Assembly (NCBI GenBank): GCA_964423785.1
Contig: CAYRGZ010000051.1
Location: forward strand, 1-16,184
DNA length: 16,184 nt
Direction of reading: 5' to 3'
Source: S012-135 sp964423785
GTDB lineage: Bacteria; Desulfobacterota; Desulfobulbia; Desulfobulbales; S012-135
Positions 1 through 5,931 of the stretch are shown piece by piece. The translations under genes and the position numbers were made by a program. The number at the start of each line of letters is the position of its first letter. The stretch's first letter is position 1. The notes under the pieces are model-generated. The model ran no database searches, was not told the DNA's origin, and saw nothing but the letters and a program-made list of their open reading frames with translations.

Positions 1-57
1 CTGAATCCGTGAAGGACGCCCTGCAGGGTGCAGGGTGTCCGTGCGCCCGGATTCAGA
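1..57 (-). terminator. Possible purA terminator hairpin (edge of window)
   Basis: Just past the purA stop (purA is on the minus strand) lies a long inverted repeat: outer arms CTGAATCCG (1-9) and CGGATTCAG (49-57), with a nested hairpin inside built from GGAC/GTCC and CCTGC/GCAGG arms. The outer arm matches the terminator arm at 15717-15727. On the minus strand the expected T-tract would fall outside the window, so termination cannot be confirmed. The hairpin itself is clear; its function is inferred. Confidence 0.45.
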
Positions 58-62
58 GTTTA

Positions 63-1361
63 TTACTCGCCCGTGAACGGATTGTGCAGGAGGATGGTCT
101 TGTCGCGATCCGGCCCGACGCTGACGAGATAGGCAGGCGCGCCGGCCAGCTCTTCCAGACGGCGGACATAGGCCTTCGCCTTGGCGGGCAGATCGTCGAA
201 GTGGCGCACATCGCCGACCTCCTCACTCCAGCCGTCCATCTCCTCGTAGCGGGGCGTGACCCGGCTCGTAACCCGGATATTGCCGGGCATGGCGGTGTAG
301 ATGGTGCCGTCGTGCTCGTAGGCGGTGGCGATCCGCAACCGTTCGAGGCCGGAGAGCACATCGAGCTTGGTGACCGCCAAGCCGTTGATGCCGTTCAATC
401 GCACCGCCTCGCTGACCACCACGGTGTCGAGCCAGCCGCAGCGCCGTTTGCGGCCGGTGGTGGCACCGAACTCCCCGCCCTTTTGCTGGATGCGATCACC
501 AATCTCGTCAAACAGTTCGGTGGGAAAGGGGCCCTCGCCCACCCGGGTGGTGTACGCCTTGACGATACCGATGACGCAATCGATGTGCGACGGACCGAAG
601 CCGCTGCCGGTGCAGGCGTTGCCGGCCACGGTGTTGGACGAGGTGACGAAGGGGTAGGTGCCGTGATCGATGTCGAGTTGGGTTCCCTGAGCACCTTCGA
701 AGAGAATGTGCTTGCCAGCCTTGCGGGCCGTATCCAACTCCACCGATACATTGCCGAGAAAGTCCGCCAACCGGTCGGCGTAGCGCCGGTACTCGTCGTA
801 GATAGCATCCACGTCGTGGACCGGGGCCCCGAGTTCGGCGAGGATACGGTTCTTTTCCGCCACGTTGTCCCGCAGTTTTTCGAGAAAGAGATCGGCATCG
901 AGAAGCTCGCCGAGTTTGATGCCCTTGCGCAGGATCTTGTCCCCGTAGCAGGGGCCGATGCCGCGACCGGTGGTGCCGATCTTCTTCCCCTCCTCCAAGG
1001 CCGCCTCACTGCTCTTGTCCAGCGACTTATGGTAGGGCATGATGCAGTGGGCGTTGTGGCTGATGGTCAGTCGTTCGGGGGTCACCGGCAGGCCGACCTC
1101 GGCCAGCTCCTCCATTTCTCTCAGGAGAACGGCGGGATCGACCACCACGCCGTTGCCGATGAAGCACCGCTTGTCCTCGTAGAGGATGCCGGAGGGAATG
1201 AGGTGGAAGATGTACTGCTTGCCGTCCACCACCAGGGTGTGACCGGCATTGTTGCCACCCTGGAAACGGACGATACAGTCGGCGTAGCCGGTGAGCAGAT
1301 CGACGATCTTGCCCTTGCCCTCGTCACCCCACTGGGTGCCGACGATTACCACATTGGCCAT
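63..1361 (-). CDS. purA: Adenylosuccinate synthetase
   Basis: PurA condenses IMP and aspartate using GTP to give adenylosuccinate, the first committed step from IMP to AMP, in the cytoplasm. The 432-residue product has the family's usual length. It begins MANVVIVGTQWGDEGKGK, carrying the GTP-binding loop with catalytic Asp13. NNAGHTL follows with catalytic His41, then GTTGRGIGP at 129-137 and a GATTGRKRRCGWLD segment near residue 300. The reading frame stays open further upstream, but the ATG at 1361 is chosen because the protein then starts at the conserved N-terminus and a GAGGAG ribosome site lies just upstream. The gene is divergent from tatA/B, and a sigma-70-like promoter lies about 90 bp upstream of its start. 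Nothing is missing or unusual. Identification is near certain. Confidence 0.98.
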   Translation of the reverse strand: MANVVIVGTQWGDEGKGKIVDLLTGYADCIVRFQGGNNAGHTLVVDGKQYIFHLIPSGILYEDKRCFIGNGVVVDPAVLLREMEELAEVGLPVTPERLTISHNAHCIMPYHKSLDKSSEAALEEGKKIGTTGRGIGPCYGDKILRKGIKLGELLDADLFLEKLRDNVAEKNRILAELGAPVHDVDAIYDEYRRYADRLADFLGNVSVELDTARKAGKHILFEGAQGTQLDIDHGTYPFVTSSNTVAGNACTGSGFGPSHIDCVIGIVKAYTTRVGEGPFPTELFDEIGDRIQQKGGEFGATTGRKRRCGWLDTVVVSEAVRLNGINGLAVTKLDVLSGLERLRIATAYEHDGTIYTAMPGNIRVTSRVTPRYEEMDGWSEEVGDVRHFDDLPAKAKAYVRRLEELAGAPAYLVSVGPDRDKTILLHNPFTGE

Positions 1362-1451
1362 AGTTGTCGCTCCTCGCCCACGGCGCTTGGGGCGGATTCT
1401 TTGGAATAGCAGGGAACCTGATGCGGTCACGGATATCAGAAAAGCACCGCC

Positions 1452-1480
1452 ACCATAGCCAAGACGCATCCAAAAGTCAA
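1452..1480 (-). promoter_or_regulatory. Probable sigma-70 promoter for purA
   Basis: Read on the minus strand there is TTGACT (1480-1475), a 17-bp spacer, and TATGGT (1457-1452). These match the -35 consensus at 5 of 6 and the -10 consensus at 4 of 6 positions with optimal spacing. It would give a leader of roughly 85 nt. No purine-riboswitch core was recognised in the leader. Confidence 0.55.
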
Positions 1481-1518
1481 TGTGGCAGGAAATACGGGGG
1501 AGCTGGGATTGGCTCCAA

Positions 1519-1547
1519 TTGACACCGGCGGGTAAATACCGTAAGGT
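1519..1547 (+). promoter_or_regulatory. Possible promoter for tatA/B-tatC
   Basis: A perfect -35 hexamer TTGACA (1519-1524) is followed after 17 bp by TAAGGT (1542-1547), a weak -10 with 3 of 6 matches. It lies about 60 bp before the tatA/B start and points the right way. The -35 is convincing; the -10 is marginal. Confidence 0.4.
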
Positions 1548-1606
1548 TGCCGCAGGGCCACGGGACGGGCGGCGGACCGTGTATTTTTCTTCATGAGACA
1601 GCGGCA

Positions 1607-1951
1607 ATGTTCGGCATCGGCTTACCGGAACTCATCGTAATTCTGGCAGTGGCGCTCATCGTGGTCGGCCCGGAGAAACTCCCCGAGCTCGCCAAGACCA
1701 TTGCCAAGCAGGTCTTCGAACTGAAGAAGGCAGCTTCCACCCTGAAAGACTCCCTCACCGAGGAACTTGGTGATCTTCCCCCCGTGCGGCCCGAGGAATT
1801 CACCCCCGAAAAACTGGCCGCCAAGGCCCTGGCCAACCTGGATGATCGGCCGCCGACGGTCAAGGGGCCGGAAAAACGGCCGGCGGCGGATACGGACGTC
1901 GGACCAGACGCCAAGGAGGAGTCCGCGCCCCCGACCAAGGAAAAGGAGTGA
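1607..1951 (+). CDS. Sec-independent protein translocase TatA/TatB-family subunit
   Basis: A small membrane subunit of the twin-arginine translocase, which exports folded proteins carrying an RR signal. The 114-residue product starts MFGIGLPELIVILAV: a short N-out region, one membrane helix (about residues 7-21), the GPEKLPELAK hinge, then an amphipathic helix to about residue 55. A polar tail rich in Pro, Glu and Lys follows. Glu8 is the residue typical of TatB, while the hinge is shared with TatA, so subtype is left open. The frame is open from an upstream ATG at 1547, but the ATG at 1607 gives the conserved start; no strong ribosome site is visible there. Its stop overlaps the tatC start (TGATG), consistent with coupled translation and a TatA/B-TatC pair. 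Confidence 0.9.
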   Translation: MFGIGLPELIVILAVALIVVGPEKLPELAKTIAKQVFELKKAASTLKDSLTEELGDLPPVRPEEFTPEKLAAKALANLDDRPPTVKGPEKRPAADTDVGPDAKEESAPPTKEKE

Positions 1952-2694
1952 TGGGCGAATCCGTCACCGTTCATCTTCGGGAACTGCGGCAGCGACTGGT
2001 GATCTGCTGTTGCGCTCTTGTTGTCTGTACAGCCGTCGCCTACGCCAAGATCGAGCCCATCACCGAATTCTTCCTGCAGCCGCTCTTCTCCGTCGCCCCC
2101 CACATCCATTCGCTGGTCTACACCAACCTCACCGAGGCCTTCATCGCCTACATCAAGGTGGCCTTGCTCGTCGGTCTCGCCACCGCCATGCCGGTCTTCG
2201 TCTTCGAAGCCTGGATGTATGTCGCACCCGGCCTGCACAGTCACGAAAAACGGGCCGTGGGCACCATCGTGGTGGTTGGGGGATTTCTCTTCCTCCTCGG
2301 TCTCGTCTTCGCCTATTTCGCCGTCTTGCCGCGGATGCTCAAGTTTTTCATGCTCTTTGCCGGCGACAACCTGCAGCCGCTACCGAAGCTCGGCAGTTAT
2401 CTCACCTTTGTCGCCCGGCTGGCCATCGGTTTCGGCCTTGCCTTCGAGATTCCTTTTCTGCTCGTCATGCTGGTGCGTACCGGTCTCTTGGACCGCCGCT
2501 ACCTGGTCGCCAAGCGCTGGTACAGCTACACGGGCATGGCGACCCTGGCCCTGCTGTTGGCCGCCGGCGACCTGCTCGCCACCGCCCTACTCCTCGTCCC
2601 CCTCGTCCTGCTCTACGAAACCGGCGTCTTCTGCAGTCGATTCTGGACGCCGCGCCAGGAGGAAGAGAGAGGCGGCCCGATCACGAAGGCGTGA
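1951..2694 (+). CDS. tatC: Sec-independent protein translocase TatC
   Basis: TatC is the polytopic core of the Tat translocase that recognises the twin-arginine signal peptide. The 247-residue product fits the family length. It carries the N-terminal cytoplasmic HLRELRQRL motif and a TEAF segment followed by a membrane helix and a conserved proline (ATAMPVFVFEAW). It also has VAPGLHSHEKR, and hydrophobic stretches consistent with six helices. ATG at 1951 overlaps the upstream TGA by one base, with AAGGA nine bases upstream; a GTG at 1948 is an alternative start one codon earlier. A small ATCACG-AAGG-CGTGAT hairpin spans the stop codon (2680-2695), but its downstream T content is poor, so it is not called as a terminator. 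The next gene is convergent, 23 bp away. Confidence 0.96.
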   Translation: MGESVTVHLRELRQRLVICCCALVVCTAVAYAKIEPITEFFLQPLFSVAPHIHSLVYTNLTEAFIAYIKVALLVGLATAMPVFVFEAWMYVAPGLHSHEKRAVGTIVVVGGFLFLLGLVFAYFAVLPRMLKFFMLFAGDNLQPLPKLGSYLTFVARLAIGFGLAFEIPFLLVMLVRTGLLDRRYLVAKRWYSYTGMATLALLLAAGDLLATALLLVPLVLLYETGVFCSRFWTPRQEEERGGPITKA

Positions 2695-2717
2695 TTCTGT
2701 TCTGGAAAGCCCGACGA

Positions 2718-2972
2718 TCAGTCGGTGGGGCGGTCGCGGTGAAAAAGGCCGGAACCGAAACAGTAAGGACCGTAGAGCTTTTCGCAGCAGGTGAGGCAGA
2801 GCCCATGACTGATGCGAACGCCTTTCGGAATGGCATAGTCGTCCTGATGGCGCCAGATACCGACACCGGTGTTGATCCGCTGGCAATGGAGACAGACACG
2901 CACGATGCCGTCGTCGACGGCATCGTTGTTGGAGGGGTTATTTCCGGGCTTATCGTTCATTTTGGGACTCAT
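2718..2972 (-). CDS. Small cysteine-motif protein (CxxC ... SHGxCxxC)
   Basis: An 84-residue protein with a polar N-terminus followed by VRVCLHCQRI (Cys27, Cys30), a WRHQDDY segment and ISHGLCLTCCEKLY (Cys59, Cys62, Cys63). This C-x2-C...SHG-x-C-x2-C arrangement resembles the short cysteine module often found at the C-terminus of sensory response regulators and PAS kinases in delta-proteobacteria; here it stands alone. Four cysteines in two pairs suggest a metal- or redox-binding knuckle, but no function is established. ATG at 2972 is the chosen start; ATG at 2960 is an alternative, and neither has a good ribosome site. The frame is open upstream, but that part overlaps the kinase gene and has no recognisable homology. 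The gene is divergent from the two-component genes, 102 bp from the kinase start. Confidence 0.7.
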   Translation of the reverse strand: MSPKMNDKPGNNPSNNDAVDDGIVRVCLHCQRINTGVGIWRHQDDYAIPKGVRISHGLCLTCCEKLYGPYCFGSGLFHRDRPTD

Positions 2973-3074
2973 GGAGTTATGAAACTGGAGGGGTTGCACA
3001 CGGAATGGTAGAGTGAACCAAGAAACGACCGCAAAACAAATCCCCGGGCCGGGGTATTTTCGGGGGATGGCGCC

Positions 3075-5270
3075 ATGAAAATATCCATGCGTTGGGCCCT
3101 CATCCTTGCTTCTCTGCTTCTGGTCTGGGGGACCCACCTGGTCCTCATTCCGCCGTCCTACTTGCTCTCCGAGCGTATTCTCAGGCGGCACGCCCGCGAC
3201 ATCATGGTCAACATCTCGGACTTGACCATGGAGCAGGCCTTCAACCATCTCCAGAAGGCGAAAAGCGCCGCCAGCCTTGCCCGCCGTCTGCTCACCGCCG
3301 AGGTGTTGCGGAGCGACGAGCCGGGCAGCGGTGACCTCGAACGATATTTCTTCGATCAGCTCACCGTTTACCCCCACCTGGCCGGCATCTATTTCGGCGC
3401 TCCCAACGGGGATTTTTTCTACGTCAGCCGCAACGAAACCAAGGTTCCGGGCGGCTTCCGCACCAAGATCATCCGGCATCGGGACGGCCGGCGTCGGGTG
3501 CTGCTCCACTGGCGCGACGATCGCTACCGGCTGCTCGCCACCGAGGAGACACCGGACGACCCGTACGATCCCTGTCGCCGGCCCTGGTATACCAAGGCGA
3601 TGGCCCAGCGCCGTGTGGTCTGGACCGATCCCTACATCTTCTACACCTCCCGTCGGCCGGGCATCACCATCGCCGGGCCGGTCTTCGATCACCAGGGGGA
3701 CATCAAAGGAGTAGTGGGCGTGGATATCGATCTCGTCGAGCTCTCCTCTTTTCTTGGAAGACTGCAGGTGGGCAAGTCGGGCAGCGCCTTCATCACCGAC
3801 CGGCAGGGCCGCCTCGTGGCCTATCCCGATCCGGCGCTGTTCGATCGCATCCAACGGCCGGGGGATGACTATCTCTTACCGCAGGCCACCGACATCGGCG
3901 ATCCGCTCTTGGCGGCCGCCTGGCAATCGGTGGCAGCCAGACTCGCCGAGAATGGGGGACAAGATGCGATATTCACCACCTTCGAGATCGATGGCCGTCG
4001 TTATCTCGCCATGGTAGATGCCTTGCCCGACCCGCGCCTGCCGTGGGTGATCGGAGTCTATTTGCCGGAGGATGATTATCTCGGCGAGTTGCGCCACAAC
4101 CGGCGATACACCATGCTGGCCACCATCCTGGTGTCGATTCTGGCATCGTGGCTCGGTCTCGTCCTCGCCCGTCGGATCACCGGGCCGGTGGAACAGTTGC
4201 GCGAAGAGGCCCGGGCCATCACGGCGAACGATTTCGAGTCACCCTGCCAGGTGGATACCAGTTTCGTCGAGTTGCAGGAGACCGCCGACGTCTTCAACCG
4301 TATGCAACGTTCCCTGGTCGATTACCGGAGACGGCTCCGAGAACAGGAACGGTTGTACCGGACCATCACGGCTGCGGCTCGCGACGCCATCTTACTCGTG
4401 GACAGCAGCGGCGCCATCGTCTTCGCCAATCCCGCGGCCGAGACCATGTTCGACCGCTCCGCCGCCGAACTCTGTTCCCTGCGGCTCGCGGACATCATCG
4501 ACAACGGTGAACGGCTCCTGGAACTGGAAGGAGAACCATCCGAGGCCCTCGAGGTCACCGCCGTCGATGGCGCCGGCCAGCGGCTGGCGGCGGAATGCTC
4601 GCTCGCCTTCCTGCGTATCGGTGACGAGACTCACGTGGTCCTCGTGGTGCGTGACGTGCGGGAACGCCGGCGGCACGAACGACTGCGGCAACGGTTGGTC
4701 AGGGATCTGCACGACGGCGTCGGCGCCAATCTCGGCAACATCAAGTTGCTGGCCGCCATGACCCGGGAAGGCGCCGGCGACGCCGACCGGTCGCTGGCTG
4801 CCATCGTTTCCCTTTGTGACGAATCCATGGAAGAAATCCGCAGTTACATGGACACGTTGGAGGACAAGACCCTCGCCTGGTCCACCTTCACGGCCGAGGT
4901 ACGCAATTTCGGGCACCGAGTCCTGGACGGCCGGCGGATCGATTTTGTCCTCGACGATCGGCTGCCGGCCGATCTGCCGCCGCTTTCCGCCCATGTGGCG
5001 GTGAACCTCTACCGAATCATCCGCGAGGCGGTGACCAACGCCGCCAAACACGCCGAGGCCGACCAGGTGCGGATCGGCATGGCGGTCGAGAACGACACAG
5101 TGCGTATCGAGGTGGCCGACGACGGCCGGGGCATACCGGACGACGCCCGGCATGGACGCGGCCTTGCCAGCATGGATGTACGGGCGGCGGAGATCGGCGG
5201 CCGGCTGCGGGTGGAGAAGGGGAGCGGCACCCGCATCGTGCTGGAGGTCGGCCTGGCCGCCATCACCTGA
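3075..5270 (+). CDS. dCache-HAMP-PAS sensor histidine kinase (NarX/LuxR-partner type)
   Basis: A 731-residue membrane sensor. The first membrane helix is near residues 7-27. It is followed by a large periplasmic dCache-like domain (about 35-340) with the hallmark DPCRRPWYTKA (165-175) and GVVGVDIDLVELS (212-224) segments. The second helix is near 345-365, then HAMP (366-415) and PAS (about 425-530). The kinase core is the HisKA_3 type: RDLHDGVGANL with His546 as the probable phosphoacceptor. The ATPase domain has its N box at EAVTNAAKHA (651-660), the DDGRGIPD glycine box (682-689) and GRGLASM (694-700). The ATG at 3075 is preceded only by a weak GGGGGA. The cognate regulator starts 24 bp after the stop. 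The ligand cannot be read from sequence; dCache domains bind small metabolites. Confidence 0.93.
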   Translation: MKISMRWALILASLLLVWGTHLVLIPPSYLLSERILRRHARDIMVNISDLTMEQAFNHLQKAKSAASLARRLLTAEVLRSDEPGSGDLERYFFDQLTVYPHLAGIYFGAPNGDFFYVSRNETKVPGGFRTKIIRHRDGRRRVLLHWRDDRYRLLATEETPDDPYDPCRRPWYTKAMAQRRVVWTDPYIFYTSRRPGITIAGPVFDHQGDIKGVVGVDIDLVELSSFLGRLQVGKSGSAFITDRQGRLVAYPDPALFDRIQRPGDDYLLPQATDIGDPLLAAAWQSVAARLAENGGQDAIFTTFEIDGRRYLAMVDALPDPRLPWVIGVYLPEDDYLGELRHNRRYTMLATILVSILASWLGLVLARRITGPVEQLREEARAITANDFESPCQVDTSFVELQETADVFNRMQRSLVDYRRRLREQERLYRTITAAARDAILLVDSSGAIVFANPAAETMFDRSAAELCSLRLADIIDNGERLLELEGEPSEALEVTAVDGAGQRLAAECSLAFLRIGDETHVVLVVRDVRERRRHERLRQRLVRDLHDGVGANLGNIKLLAAMTREGAGDADRSLAAIVSLCDESMEEIRSYMDTLEDKTLAWSTFTAEVRNFGHRVLDGRRIDFVLDDRLPADLPPLSAHVAVNLYRIIREAVTNAAKHAEADQVRIGMAVENDTVRIEVADDGRGIPDDARHGRGLASMDVRAAEIGGRLRVEKGSGTRIVLEVGLAAIT

Positions 5271-5282
5271 GGTGAACAATAC

Positions 5283-5287
5283 GGAGG
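5283..5287 (+). promoter_or_regulatory. Ribosome binding site deciding the regulator start
   Basis: GGAGG lies seven bases before the ATG at 5295. A nearby ATG at 5290 is out of frame, so this site fixes the response regulator start at 5295. Confidence 0.75.
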
Positions 5288-5294
5288 AAATGGC

Positions 5295-5921
5295 ATGCTG
5301 ATTACCATCGTCGAAGACGACCCCCTCTTGCGGGAAAACATCGCTCTCCTCCTCGGGGGGGAACCAGACTTCGAGATCGCCGGCAGTTACGCTACCGCCG
5401 AAAATGCCCTGGCGGCCCTGGAGGGGAACCAGCCCGACCTGCTGCTGGTCGACCTCGGCTTGCCCGGCATCATGGGCGGCGTGGAACTCATCCGCACCGT
5501 TCGGCAGCGCTATCCGGACGTCGAGATCATGGTCCACACTGTCTTCGACAACCGCGATACCGTGTTCGCAGCGATCAAGGCCGGCGCCACCGGCTATATC
5601 CTCAAGGGCGCCAGCCCGCGGGAACTGGTGGAGGCGATCCACAACCTGATGGCGGGCGGCGCCCCCATGAGCCCGAAGATCGCCCGGGCGATGATCCGTG
5701 AATTTCAGGAGACCGGCATCGAGGACGAGTACCTCCTTACCCCGCGGGAACGCGAGATCCTGGCCGGAGTCGAACAGGGCCACACCTACAAGGAACTGGC
5801 CGCCCGCCTCCAGATCAGCCCCCACACCATCCATTCCCACATCAAGAAGATCTACGAGAAACTGCACGCCAAAAGCCGCCGTCAGGCCCTGGCAACAGCC
5901 CGTCGCAAAGGAATACTGTAA
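5295..5921 (+). CDS. NarL/FixJ-family response regulator
   Basis: A 208-residue DNA-binding response regulator with an N-terminal receiver and a C-terminal LuxR-type helix-turn-helix. The receiver has the acidic pair Glu7-Asp8-Asp9, phosphoacceptor Asp53 (LLLVDLGLPG), Thr82 and Lys104 (YILKGAS), so all expected phosphotransfer residues are present. The output domain begins LTPREREILAGVEQG (148-162) and continues through SPHTIHSHIKKIYEKL, the recognition helix region. The kinase gene ends 24 bp upstream, and its HisKA_3 class is the usual partner of this regulator class. A strong GGAGG supports the start. The gene ends 10 bp before the convergent pepN stop, with no clear terminator between them. 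The target promoters are unknown. Confidence 0.95.
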   Translation: MLITIVEDDPLLRENIALLLGGEPDFEIAGSYATAENALAALEGNQPDLLLVDLGLPGIMGGVELIRTVRQRYPDVEIMVHTVFDNRDTVFAAIKAGATGYILKGASPRELVEAIHNLMAGGAPMSPKIARAMIREFQETGIEDEYLLTPREREILAGVEQGHTYKELAARLQISPHTIHSHIKKIYEKLHAKSRRQALATARRKGIL

Positions 5922-5931
5922 CAACGAACGG

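Noticed and set aside
9..1409. A 466-codon plus-strand frame opposite purA
   Set aside because: purA is unambiguous; the opposing translation has no domain character.
1362..1451. Possible purine riboswitch in the purA leader
   Set aside because: No conserved purine-riboswitch core or aptamer-like pairing could be recognised; a plain promoter explains the region.
2711..2725. CCGAC-GATCA-GTCGG hairpin between the convergent tatC and small CxxC genes
   Set aside because: A 5-bp stem overlapping a stop codon, with no proper T-tract on either strand.
1767..3011. A 414-codon plus-strand frame overlapping tatA/B, tatC and the small CxxC gene
   Set aside because: Its translation is Arg/Pro/His-rich out-of-frame sequence crossing three real genes on both strands.
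3042..3060. CCCCG-GGC-CGGGG followed by TATTTT upstream of the kinase, resembling a terminator
   Set aside because: The stem is only 5 bp with a 3-base loop, and it sits in a divergent promoter region where a terminator has no obvious upstream gene.
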